Shown here: piece by piece, positions 9,697-21,149 of the stretch
How the letters are laid out: the number at the start of each line of letters is the position of its first letter
Position numbering within the stretch: position 1 is the stretch's first letter
Assembly (NCBI GenBank): GCA_963921935.1
Contig: OY998185.1
Span: 33,510,487-33,574,486 of the forward strand
Source: Galeruca laticollis
Lineage: Eukaryota > Arthropoda > Insecta > Coleoptera > Chrysomelidae
Direction: 5' to 3'
DNA length: 64,000 nt
Translations under genes and position numbers: made by a program
The notes under the pieces: generated by a model
Seen by the model: only the letters and a program-made list of their open reading frames with translations
Database searches by the model: none
Told to the model about the DNA's origin: nothing

Positions 9697-12499
9697 TTAA
9701 CTATAGATCATTTACATGAAATAACAGACAAAACTGGAGAGTTTGCTACCGATTCACTCCTAAATATTGGTCTGCCAAAAGATGCTACAGACCAACAATT
9801 TATTTGTGAAGATGTTGACAAATTACCTAGTTCATCGCTCCAATAACATAAAACTCATTCGTTATCGAAATTAACAAGTTTTAACTTTAGGTGTGAGTAT
9901 CGCCGAACCTAGACACAAAACAGTAGCAAATAATTTGTCTTCAGACAAAGATAAGATATGAGTTGAGCGCCACTAGGCTTTTTATTGTTTAGTTGAACAT
10001 AGAAACAACGCCATAAAGATACCTGTTCATGCCTAGGCATTAACTGTGTAATTATTTGATTTAGTTTTAGCAGTGTGTATAATATAAGTGATCTAGGAAG
10101 TTAAGAAAAAAAAGAAGTTAATATAAAAATTGTATTACAATGTACTAATCTGGATATACAATGTGATGATAATAAAATGATATTAGTAAAAATAACTATT
10201 GGTAATTATCATAGTATCGGTTAGTATACTATGTCCTAAAATTTGATTACAATAGGTTTGTCTCAATAACAGATATGTTTTTTTAAAAAACCTAAGTGAT
10301 GCAACATTATTAGGTTGATTTAACTAAAACTTTCTATGAAATACCGATTGATACGATCTCTAGAGTTGGATCATCAAATTCACAAAACAATAAAAGTACT
10401 TATCTTTTGTATTGTTTCTCAGAGGGGAGCAATATCTTAACTCCAAGGAATAAAAATTAATTATTGTTGTCCTGTGCTGTAGAGATAACGATATTCTCCC
10501 TTTATGTCAGCTAACATCTCACATTGTAGTAAGCCATTCGGAAATCATCCCGAAGTATTATGGAAGTATTACAGAAGCCCTACGGAAGCCGCTAAAATAA
10601 ATATAATGAGACTAGTTAGAAGTACAAGGTAATAGTATTATCTTCCTCTGTTGAAATTCGTTAGAGATATTTTTTACATTTTTTTATGTAGAACCGATGA
10701 AAGTAATACAAACATGAACTAACAAATTTTACCAAAGAAATACATATAACAGAAAGGGGGAAAATAGGAAAGACAGTAAGGGAATTTCTAATAATATATC
10801 GGTGTCCTATAATCACCGACCATCGGTTTTGAATATTATAAAAATTGATGGGTCGACCCCATTTTTTAAAACGGTCAACCTATTCCACTACCAGAATTCT
10901 GAAATCTGACTACGTTCGATCAAAATACCCATAGTAAACAAATAAACACTCACCTGAAAAAAGATATGGCCCGGTTTTAAATCTCTATGGTTAATTACAA
11001 TATAGAAAATTAGTCGAAGTCGACAGCATCCCTTCGAAAACGAACTACCTCGGTTCGAGGTTCTCGAAAAGCGCTGAATATTCGAAAGTCTACTGACAGA
11101 TAACGGTAGTGACTAATTCACCATCAAACCGGAAACTTCGCTTTATAAGAAACTGACTAAACTCCCGGCGGAGATTAACAAGTGAAATGTGAAACGTAAG
11201 GCTTCAAATTGTTAGAGAAGGAAGAAAAATGTTTCTTCTTCCTTTTGATTTGACTTAAAATATTGATTAGGATTGGCAAAACTAACTGAAAATATAGAGG
11301 AGATTCCATATTGAGTTCATAATAATGTATTAGCTGTCTCGATAACTTATAATAATGTAGTTTTGAGCAGCTGGTTCAACGTTTGATATTCTAAAAACCA
11401 GAAGATAGTGCTTGTTTATACGATAATTTCAGTGAAATTTAGTTAGAATATGAGTTAGTAACGGGTAAAGATCTTGGAATTTGAGTTATATTGTAAGATA
11501 TTACTCATCTATCATATTCCAGTTACATTGTAACGCTAAGACTGGTTTTTACTCAAAAAAAGTTATCAGAAGATGACATTTTCTCATGACTACTGCTATA
11601 TAAATCAATTCAATCAATATTTCAAAATTAATACATCCGGATATCTATTTTGTTATCTTGAAACTTGAAATTGGGTAAATGCGTCACTAGCAGAGAAGCA
11701 ATTTTAATAAAGGAAAAGAGAAAGCTAATGAATCGTACTTTTTATAGTTAGCCATAACTGTGGATAAACGCGATACTATATAACGTTTATTCGATATCAC
11801 GATCTATTGATGACGACCAGTGGAAAATCTAATTGGATAGAACACATCATTAATTCGAATCAAAAATCTGAAACTTTTCTAAATATTTCCTCTCGCCATG
11901 CGATGCAGAAAATCTGTGAATCTGCTACTGGAACATTTCAGATAAATTTCACGCGAGTGAATTTACTGGAAATCTGGAGCGGAACAAACGTCTCGTGTTT
12001 GGAATAGGAAACTGCAGTTGGTCAGTTAGTAATAGATTTCAGTTGAATATATTTTTTTATGTGAGACCTTTAATTGTAACTTCAGATTATTTATTTATTG
12101 GTATTTGCGAGATTTCAATCAAAATTCATACGTTTGGCTTTGAGAGAGTATATTTTTGCAAATGCACTGGAAAAATAAGCGGATTAAAGTATACAAGTTT
12201 CAACCAAACAAATTCAACTAGAGAATAGACTACCTAAGATTCGAGTAGCTGCCATTGAACATGAAGTAAACAATTCATGGATGTTGCAACATTATCTTAA
12301 ATGACAATAGATTATCTATAACATTTGTGTGAAATCTGCAAAAATAAATTAATATAATAAGTTGATTTATAAACATATATACTTACGCAATAATTTTTAT
12401 CTTGAATTGTTCATTTACACGGGTAAAACAATCACAAAAGTCCCTAATTGGTGCAAATTCAACAGTTAAATTGTTCACAATTTAACATGTTAATTCTGA
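9697..12499. other. Unassigned 2.8-kb region
   Basis: No protein similarity was recognised on either strand. An imperfect 11-bp direct repeat (GAAGTATTA/GAAGCCCTA, four units) occurs at about 10552-10594 and a GGGTCGACCC palindrome near 10850. Two short plus-strand ORFs at 11807-12007 and 11995-12228 have no motif and are probably chance. Confidence 0.5.
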
Positions 12500-14960
12500 G
12501 GCCGCCTTCTAATGAATGCATATATCCACCATGTTTTCCTAATACACCGCCTTCTCTAGTTTCTTTGCCAACCTCTTCAACACTCCCAAATTCTTTCAGC
12601 ATCTAAACACATGCCCCACATCATCCTCTATCTCACACCTCTCGCACAGTCCCGAGTCCCTTCTCCCAATCCTGTGGAGGTACCCTACCCTCAACTCATA
12701 TCCAGTAAGTACCTGTGTAAAGTAGTAGTTCACCTCTCCGACCTTCCAGTCCATCCAATTTCTCTTACTCCTGATAGCTCCTGTCAGAGCGCCCTCATAC
12801 TCCTCCCACCTTCTCTCCATTTATCCTCCGTTCATTTCTGTACTTCCTATCTCCTCCAGTATTTATTCTTGGTTCTAGCCATCACGTCTACTGGGTACGA
12901 CCTTGAAAGCACCACTGCTACCAGTCCCCCCACTGTTTTGTAACCCTGCAGCACCCTAAGGAGTGGCCTTAACCTCGCATTCACCCCCGCTTTTTTACTC
13001 CACATTTCCGCACCATGCAGCATACTCTGTTCTAGTGTCCTACCAATTACCCTCCTCTTCCACTTCCCGGCCCTTTCACATTCCAGAGCAATCTTACCAG
13101 TCATGCTGCCCTTGCTTTCGCCTTCTCTGTCATCTTAGCCATATGCGCTTTAAAAGATAGTTGGCTAATCAACCACTTAATATTCCACCGACTCCTCCAT
13201 ACGAATTTCCCTAATCTTCAGCTTCATCCATACTTCTCTCGTCTTGCTCCGTCCCTTCACTAGCAGCCCCATAGTCTTTTCCTCAGCCACTTCCTGTCTG
13301 CACCGCTCAATCTTCTCCATAATCTTCCTAAACATCCTCTCCGCCTTTCTTTCTATCTTCGCCTCCCCCTTTGCCATACATACCAAACAAACGTGATCTG
13401 CATACACCGTACTCTCACACCCCTCTTCACATACTGTACCACAAACCTCGTTGAAGACACACTTCCAGAGTGTCGGTCCCAGAATCAAGTCCTGAGGTAC
13501 TCCCTCTAGAGTCTACTATCTCCCGCCTTGTCGAATAATCATCTACTAGACTGACCAATCCCCACAAGCCTTAGCAACGCGCCCAACACCGCACGTTTAC
13601 TGACGCTGTTGAACGCGTTCCTGACAACGAAGAACACGAATTAGGCCAATTTTTTGTTCCTCCAGCTGCCCTCCCTAGCCCTTTCCACCAAACCCATTAC
13701 CCTGCCCAGCGCAGAAATACATTATTCCCCTTTATAAACCCTTGCTGGTTTTTCCTAAAGCCCCCATTCCTACCAACGCCCTCCTCAATCCTATCCTCTA
13801 TTATTTCCTCCATCAATTTAACCATAACACTCAGCAGGCTTCCCCTCTTTACCTGCCTTCCTCACCAGTATCACCCTGGCCACCTTCCATCTTTCCGGGA
13901 ATTCTTCCTCTTCGTTTAATAATTTCCAGAAATTCTCCCCATTGTCATTCAACAACCCATTCACCACTCAGGCTCTCTATGTCTGGTGCTTTTCTCACTT
14001 CAATGTTTCTCCCCCCTCCCCTTGTACTTCCTATTTCTGTACCAACCTAATCCCTCTCCTTTTCCCTACCTCTCTACTCCGCCCATCCTTTTCACCGTTA
14101 TCTCATACGCCTTTCCCCATGGATTGTTTTCCAGTTTCCCCAATAGCTCTTCTCATCTCCTTCTGTTAGCCCTCTCCACCCTAAGCTCCAACACCTTCTT
14201 TTTCTCCTTGTTACCCCCTTTTCTCTTTATCTACCTCCTTCCTCTCAGCATCTGCCTTCCTTCTTTCTTACACTCCCTCCACAGCTCCTCTATTCCCTCA
14301 TTCCACCAGTAAAAAACCCTCCTCCCACACATATTACCCCTCTTTCCCTCTCTTCTGCAGCCCTGTATCACCTCGTACAATTCATCTAACCCATGTCCAT
14401 GTCCCTTTCTTATCTCCTCTCTCACTTTCTTCCTCATACTTTCTATATCGGTATTCGTCCACCTCCATCTCCTCTCTTCCGATAATCCCTTTTCTTATAT
14501 CCATCTCCACATATCTATGTAAACTCAAGCTTTCGTCATCTTCCAGCACCCTCTAACTACTCACTTTTTCTCCCAGACATTCATCACATGCTGTTATATT
14601 AATAAATGACGAACCCCCGTCACCCCACACGAAGAGGGGCGGGAGTCCATAATTCATCACCACTAATCCGTTGGATGCCAATACTCCCTCCAGTATCTCC
14701 CCTCTCCTGTCCATTTTCTACCCTCTTCACCATCTGTTCTCCTCTAATCTCTTCACATTCTCCCCCACTTCCTCCTCTTCAATCTCCACTCCTGCCCTTC
14801 CTTTTTCGTTCTGCCTCCTCTCCTGCTCCTTATCCTCCAGAGGCGATACCTCCTTCCTTTTCTCCCCATGGTCGCTTCTTGGATCTCCCTCAGTCGACTA
14901 TCTCATCTCACCTGGCGTACGTTTCATCATTCCTGACCTACCAAAAATTCCCTTTCCTTC
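12500..14960 (-). pseudogene. R1-clade non-LTR retrotransposon relic (EN end, RT, zinc finger)
   Basis: Read on the minus strand: endonuclease C-terminus (NGLVVMNYGLPPLFVWGD, then DECLGEKVSS...LHRYVEMDI), the linker RRVFYWWNEGIEELWRECK, the RT block ILGPTLWKCVFNEV with active-site YADH instead of YADD, the block MLHGAEMWSKKA ... YKTVGGLVAVVLSRSYPVDV (R1-typical ILLYGAEIW and YRTVS...IPIDLLA), and the C-terminal zinc motif CERCEIEDDVGHVFRC. Stops and frameshifts break it throughout. The plus strand is strongly pyrimidine-rich and GC-richer than its neighbours. Confidence 0.75.
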
Positions 14961-15504
14961 CTTTCCTTCATCCATATTCTCCTCTCCCATTTTTATATTT
15001 TCTTTATCCATATTCCATCCCACGAGTAGCTAGGGAAAGTACGTCCGCCACCACAGAGCCCGGCTTGCGGTGGTAAGGCTAGCATACTCTAGGAGGTAGC
15101 TAGGTATCCTAGAGGCACCGTTTCTGACTGCGTTTCGTCCAGCCATTTATCCATGGCAACGGAAGCTTACAGCGAGGATTATGGATTTTTTGTTGAGGAC
15201 TAATTGACCACTTAGAGATCGGGCCAGAGATCCAGGACGGACCCTGCCACCATAGCGAGTGATTCAATATCTGTGACGGTAATAAACCTCGTGATAGATA
15301 ATCACTCGGGTTCTCTTCAACAGATATATGGTAAAAGCGATCAGGTGCTACTTAATCATGTATTTTGGATACTCTATTTGTAACAAATGACTGCCAGCGG
15401 TGCGGTGATGAATGAGTCCACGAGAGCGCCACAGTGGAATCAGAAAAAGCGAATGTTTTGTTGATGGGATAACGAGCGTTATATACATGTTTAATTAGTT
15501 ATGA
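14961..15504. other. Unassigned spacer
   Basis: Moderate GC content. Contains repeated CTAGGAGGTAGCTAGG-like words near 15075-15115. No gene recognised. Confidence 0.5.
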
Positions 15505-17015
15505 AAGTAATAAGGCGGCACATAATTCTAAGGGAGCGAGTGTTACTGTTTCCAGAGGTGCGACTTTAAATTTAGAACAAATAAGATGTATTGATGTGTT
15601 ACCATTTGGATGAGTGATATGCAAATAAACACCACAACCATAAGCTGCCATGCTTGCGTCTCCAAAGCCCACAAGATCAAGTGAACATCCATCATTGACT
15701 CCTACGTCTGATAATGCGATAGACTCTGCTAGCGAGCGTTTAAACTGATGACGTCAGATCATCCATGAACAGCTCTGAAGTAGCCACAGCCGTAGCATGA
15801 GAAAAACGAGTCTGTTCTTGTGAAGCTAACTCACGACCTGTGCGCATAGCTAAATAAGGACTGGAGCGTAGGCCAAAAGCCACAGCGTTGAATTGAAAGA
15901 CGCGTACAGTTTCATTGTCACTAAAACGGTATAGAATTTTTTGACATATTCTATGCGGTTCTGCAATATTTATGCGACGATACATCTGTTTAATATCGAC
16001 AGAAATTGCGACTTCAAATAAGCGGAAATTTAAAAGTAAAGTGAATAGGTCTGCTTGTCAGTTAGGACCAGAGTGTAGTACATCATTTAAAGAAATGCCA
16101 GTATCAGTTTTAGCGCTAGCGTCTAATACGACGCGGGTTTTAGTAGTGGACTTATCTGGGCGTACTATAGCATGATGCGGAATAAAATAGCCTCAATTCA
16201 AAACTTATTCAGATAGAGCGATTTCAGATAAGTAACCATTACTAATATGATCCATGATTACGTCAATATAATCTTCACGTAATTGTGGAAACGAGCGAAA
16301 CTTACGCTCCAAAGAGAGAAGCCTATGGTGAGCAACTATGTAGGAGTTCCCTAAAGAAGCGGGTTCGCCCTCAAAAGGCAGCGAAACAGTGAACCTATCT
16401 GTACTATCTCTAGTAACGGTAGAATTATAAAGCCTCTCACATCGTGAGTCATCAGAACTCTGTGAAGACGGCAATGAAAGCTCTTCAAGAGCACAAACAT
16501 TATTCAAAGTTTTATTAGAAGCGTCAAATGTAATAGGACCGAATAACCAGGCAATATCATCATGGGAGTGCGAGACAGAAAACTCACCCATAATAATATA
16601 ACCAAGCGAAGTCTAGTAGCGGCGGTGACGTCACCGTAAGTGCGAGAACCGACGAACTCAGCGTGTCGTATAGCGTGAGACAAAGTGGGTTTACTACTTT
16701 TACTATATCCTAGTAGTAAATACGGGAAAATCTGTGCCCCAAGTATAGCGTGTACTTGGCCCGGGACGGTCTAAGTCTCGTCTGCCAAAGGTATATCCAA
16801 ACAATTTATACTACATGTCGGCAACAAACTTGCGCGGTAGATAACAATATCGTGGATTTGATACAATCATTAAGACTGTTCCACTCATTTGCTGGTTCAT
16901 GCAAATGCAAAGTAAGTGCGGCGTCTTTAGACGTAGAAGAATTCAAAACGATTGCAGTATGGGATGCGGAGCGCGGTGCGGGAGAGACGATAGCGTCAGT
17001 CGAGTCAGGCTGAAC
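15505..17015 (-). pseudogene. pol: BEL/Pao relic: protease end, RT and start of RNase H
   Basis: On the minus strand: a Gag-protease junction ending STILLSTAQV; a linker with RFTVSLPFEGEPASLGNSY; RT with RVVLDASAKTDTGISLND, VDIKQMYRRINI and active-site FMDD (usual YVDD); then a jump at about 15740 to RNase H (VGFGDASMAAYG ... APLELCA), so the RT C-terminus is deleted. A stop interrupts LHSGPN. The retropepsin active site DSGS was not found. It continues in fragments at 19795-20342. Confidence 0.75.
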
Positions 17016-17327
17016 CAGGCTAGGGACACTGCAGACCGTGCCATCTATAGAGCCCGTCGAGTAACTAAAATCCGTAGATAAATCCAAAAAATTAACGAAA
17101 ACTGTAACGTCGTTAGTAATCAAATTTTATTGATTTTTATAACTGCGTATGCGCGATACCATATTGCTCGTCCCCATCCCCACATGTTATATGTTATACT
17201 GTTATCATTTCTTAGTTTAAGTGTAGAGGTTATTTTAAGGTTACGGTATTTTGGTGTATTTTTTAATTGCTATAGTGTAATATTTATCTGTTGCTTCGTT
17301 GCTTTATTGTTATTAATTGAAAATACA

Positions 17328-17690
17328 ATGTCAAAGTGTATTCTGAAGGAGTAACAAGTGGTGTAATCGGTAAGTTTTATTAAAAAAATTTGAGCATTTT
17401 TCTTTCACAATTAACAACCATTATCTTCATTTTTATATAACACAGAGAATTTTTACTAATTTAATCGACAACTTTAGATATCATGGCTGTTCTTTACATT
17501 AGCTAAACTAAAAATTGCTGCATTAATAAAGTAAATATTTCTTTTTACAGTTTTGTTCCTCCAACCCAGGAAGATAGAATTAATATGGCTGAAAAGCAGT
17601 GGTAATAAATAATTAAATTTGTCGACGAAGAAACGATGGAGGATATGATCTCTCAATTTTCAAAAACAGTGTTTCTTTAGATTTGAGAAA
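17328..17690 (+). pseudogene. Spliced-gene-like segment, copy 1 (unknown protein)
   Basis: ATG at 17328 begins MSKCILKE then stops (TAA at 17352-17354); a donor GTAAGT follows at 17370. A good acceptor (CTTTTTACAG, ends 17550) leads to FVPPTQEDRINMAEKQW, then TAATAA, then IIKFVDEETMEDMISQF in the same frame. In the other copy the first exon reads on to WCTR before GTGAGT. The frame upstream of the ATG is also open and hydrophobic in both copies (from about ATG 17183). I do not recognise the family. Confidence 0.35.
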
Positions 17691-17813
17691 GACGAAGAGA
17701 GGTTATTAAGACAGCTTGATTTGCCTTCCCATATGAGTGGAAATTAACAAAAATTGATGGTCAGTTTTATTGTATTCAATATAGCATGCTATAATTTTGG
17801 ACATTTTAAAATG

Positions 17814-18277
17814 TAAATTGAGCGAATGGAAAGACGAGTACTAAGTGTGTAATTTTATTGAAATTCCAGGTAAGCTCTCGCCAAGAAAAAAATATACAGA
17901 AAGTGTCAAAAAACATCAAACCCTGTAACTGCTACATACATTGAAATAAAATGTTTGATGTTACATCATTATTTAACTAAAATTTGTTAAAATTACTCTA
18001 TAAAGAGTGTGTACAATTGTAATTCACATAACGAAACATCTAATTTGATTACCAACTAAATGATATGTGTGCACACCCTCTTTATATGGTAATTTTAACA
18101 AATTTTACTTAAATAATGATGTAACATCAAACATTTTATTTCATTGTGTGTACATTGTACCTGTTGTATGTTTTTCTCTTGTCGACAGCTTCGAGAATGA
18201 CCTAATGGCTGAAAGCGCTTAGCTGGAATTTTAATCAAATGACATACTCAGTACTCGTCTTTTCATTCACTCAATTT
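17814..18277. repeat. Long imperfect palindrome, arms about 200 bp, loop about 56 bp
   Basis: The left arm 17814-18014 and right arm 18071-18277 are inverted copies; examples are GACGAGTACT/AGTACTCGTC, AAATTCCAG/CTGGAATTT and a near-perfect inner 70 bp beginning TGAAATAAAATGTTTGATGT. It could be a foldback element or a MITE with long inverted repeats. It lies in the part of the unit missing from copy 2. Confidence 0.85.
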
Positions 18278-18787
18278 ATATCTAGTGTGTACACCTTACT
18301 CAGACAATTCCATTTTAAAATGTAAATATTGAAAAAATCATAATCTGGGTTTTATTTTATGTTATAGCTAGCTATATTTCCTCTACCAGCTATGGGATGG
18401 AAGGTATTGATACCTTGCCGATTTTTATATAAAGCCCATGGTGTGACAATTTATGGGAAATGAAAGTGAGTATTAACTTTTGTTGAGGCATTACGTCTAA
18501 GTATTTGGTCTAGCGGTAACCAAAAATCCAGAATATCCAATAAAGACAAAATTAAAAAATAGTTAAAAATCAAGAATTCCTAAAAAAATCGAAAGCTTCA
18601 AAAAAGGGAACCAAACAAATGTATACATTCAAACATTTTTTGATATTTTTTTGGCTTAGTACAAAAACATATGTAAACTTATTATTTCTATAGTAAGCTC
18701 ATTTTTTTTTCTTTTGTTGACATAAATTTTCAAACATATTTGTGTGTTTACTTATTTATTGTTGTTATTTTGTGTGTTTACTTGTAG

Positions 18788-18890
18788 AACCTCAGCTAAA
18801 AACGATAAAGGACTACATGAGACGGTGGGATTCTTAAGAGCCCTTAAGAAACATTTAAACAATCATAGACTGCCAGGAGCTCCAGAGTAA
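18788..18890 (+). pseudogene. Possible terminal exon of unknown gene
   Basis: After an acceptor-like TTTACTTGTAG the plus strand reads TSAKNDKGLHETVGFLRALK and then 13 more residues to a TAA at 18888. Coding character is plausible but short; the family is unknown. An AATAAAG at about 19014 could be its poly(A) signal. Confidence 0.25.
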
Positions 18891-19127
18891 CTTAAACTGG
18901 CTTGTGCAATGGTTTCATAAGACCGGAATGCTTTTAAATGTAGAAATATACAAATATGCAATATACTAGGTTTAAGCTTGTGTTATAAATCTATTTAATA
19001 CTTCCAGTAAAGAAATAAAGATGTGTTTCAAGTGGAAATGAAATGTTAGATATATTATTTTAAATGTTGTACAGTCACAAGTGCTGTTTGGCACTCTTAT
19101 ATGTAATTACTTGGCACCTTGTATTTA

Positions 19128-19318
19128 CAGAGCTGGACAGTATTTAACAACTTTTCCTATAAAAATATTTTAAATACTTTTGTTCTAACATTCACATTGA
19201 TTATACTCAAATGTTTCCTTTCACAGAAAGTTGCCAAGAATAGTAGTTAACCACTTACTGCTAACACTTTTTTCATTAGGTAAGTAGCAGTTATACTCCT
19301 GCAGTTTGTCCAGCTCTG
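19128..19318. mobile_element. Small MITE, Tc1/mariner-like terminal repeats
   Basis: Terminal inverted repeats CAGAGCTGGACA (19128-19139) and TGTCCAGCTCTG (19307-19318) bound a 191-bp non-coding sequence. A TA lies outside the left end; the right flank is TG, perhaps mutated. Copy 2 of the unit keeps only the right end (about 20930). Confidence 0.5.
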
Positions 19319-19604
19319 TGTGTTTATACGAGTGTAATAATCAATCAATATAAACTTATCATATATAATTTTCTACTTTTATCTTAATTTAACATCATTT
19401 GAAAATCTGATGATACTCCAATCTAGAATGTATGTTACTCAAAATATTTTTTAATTATTGCATGGTTTTTACACTATAATTTATTTGTTGTCATTATGTT
19501 TATTAAGACAAGTACTTTGTCAAAGAAATTATTTGTTGTGTATTTTTATACCAAAATAAATAAATTGTTTATATGATTATTGTTTTATTTTTTCCAATTT
19601 AATT

Positions 19605-19717
19605 AACCATTTATGGTCCATCATTTGATATTTCATTTAATTTAACTCAACATCTAATCATTATTTAGTTAATGGAGTTAAATTGAATGAAATGTCAAAT
19701 GATGGACTATGAATGGC
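19605..19717. repeat. Foldback inverted repeat, 44-bp arms
   Basis: Arms 19605-19648 and 19674-19717 are about 39 of 44 matched (core GTCCATCATTTGA), with a 25-bp loop. Confidence 0.85.
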
Positions 19718-19794
19718 TATTTTGAAATAAAATAATTAAAATAATATTTGAATATACCGCCAATTCGCCAAAGCCTAAAATCACAGAAATATTT

Positions 19795-20342
19795 CCAACA
19801 TCACTCAGTTGTTTACTCGACGGGCTCTTTAGATGGCACCACAATCAGTGTCTCATCTATCTGTGGGTTATCTGTGGGCTGAACCACGACTGGTTGCACG
19901 GCCTGCGCTAGCGCTCGACTCGGGTTGCTATTCTCATGTCGCATGACATTAGTATTGTTATCACCTTCGAAATGTAATAGCGAATGATGTCTACGATTAC
20001 AAGTTTTACAATGGGTACATGATCTACAATTTTTTGGTTAATATTGAGACCTTAGACAATTTACACCAAAATAATTAGCCTTAATGAAATTATATCTTTC
20101 AGTAGTTGACAATTTTTTAAATGAAGAACATTCGTATAAATTTAAATGTTGCGTACTTTTACACATTTTACAGACGGAAACATTGTCACGATCTGAAGTA
20201 GTGACGAAAGTACTAGAGAGATTAGACTCAGGCTAGGAACACTGCAGAGCGTGCCATCTATAGAGCCTGTCGAGTAACTATAATCGGTAGATAATTCCAA
20301 AAAATTAACGAAAACTGTAACGTCGTTAGTAATCAAATTTGA
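19795..20342 (-). pseudogene. gag: BEL/Pao Gag relic with zinc-knuckle region
   Basis: On the minus strand, from right to left: NDVTVFVNFLELSTDYSYST, then VSVCKMCKSTQHLNLYECSS, then CLRSQ...CRSCTHCKTCNRRHHSLLHFE, the double Cys/His array typical of BEL/Pao Gag (compare CYNCLG...CKYCNNKLNTLLH in the element at 46279-51887). A stop follows the first knuckle. The right 110 bp of this relic is part of the duplicated unit and is shared with 17016-17125. Confidence 0.7.
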
Positions 20343-21149
20343 TTGATTTTTATTACTGCGTATGCGCGATGTCATATTGCTCGTCCCCACATGTTATATG
20401 TTATACTGTTATCATTTCTTAGTTCAAGTGTAGAGGTTATTATAAGGTTACGGTATTTTCGTGCATTTTTTAATTGCTATAGTGTAATATTTATCTGTTG
20501 TTTCGTTGCTTTATTGTTATTAATTGGTAAGACAATGTCAAAGTGTATTTTGAAGGAGTCTAATAAGTGGTGTACTCGGTGAGTTTTATTTAAAAAATTT
20601 GAGAATTTTTTCATTCGCAATTAACAACCATTATCTTTATTTTTCTAAAACACAGAATTTTCACTAATCCAATCGACAACTTTAGAGATCATAGTTGTGT
20701 TTTACATTAGCTAAACTGAAAATTGCTGCATTAATAAAGTAAATATTTTTTTTATACTTTTGTTTCTCCAACCCAGGAAGATAAAATTAATATGGCTGAA
20801 AAGCAGTGGCAATAAATCATTAAATTTGTCGACGAGGAAACAATGAATTTGCCAAAAATAGTAGCTAACTACTCATTGCTAACACTTTTTCAGATTAAGT
20901 TAGTAGCAGTCATACTTCAGCAGTTAGTCCAGCTCTGTGTGTTTATACGAGTGTAATAATAAATAAATAAATATAAATTTATCATGAATAATTTTCTACT
21001 TTTATCTTGATTTAACATCATTTAAAAATCTAATGATACTCCAATCTATACTGTATGTTACTCAAATTATTTTTTAATTATTACATTATAGTTTATTTAT
21101 TGTCATTCTGATTGTTAAGAAAATTACTTTGGGAAAGAAATTATTTGTT
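20229..21149 (+). repeat. Duplicated unit, copy 2 (0.9 kb, internally deleted)
   Basis: Matches 17016-17640 and 19230-19537 of copy 1 directly joined at about 20847. Confidence 0.85.
20535..20850 (+). pseudogene. Spliced-gene-like segment, copy 2
   Basis: ATG at 20535 reads MSKCILKESNKWCTR up to a donor GTGAGT at 20579. The second segment (FVSPTQEDKINMAEKQWQ, stop, IIKFVDEETM) is kept, but the acceptor is lost (TTTATAC where copy 1 has TTTACAG). The two copies have decayed at different points. Identity unknown. Confidence 0.35.

Larger units (their letters stand above)
17016..19537 (+). repeat. Duplicated unit, copy 1 (2.5 kb)
   Basis: Begins CAGGCTAGG and ends near AAATTATTTGTT; the same sequence returns at 20229-21149 except for about 1.6 kb (17640-19230) that is absent there. 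The unit includes the end of a BEL/Pao gag relic on the minus strand and an exon-like segment on the plus strand. Confidence 0.85.

Noticed and set aside
10845..10865. GGGTCGACCC palindrome as a regulatory site
   Set aside because: Single short palindrome with no context.
11807..12228. Two short plus-strand ORFs as a possible host gene
   Set aside because: No motif, no splice context, ordinary chance length for this composition.
13742..15076. Several Ser/Pro/Leu-rich plus-strand ORFs
   Set aside because: They are antisense to the R1-clade relic and reflect its purine bias on the coding strand.
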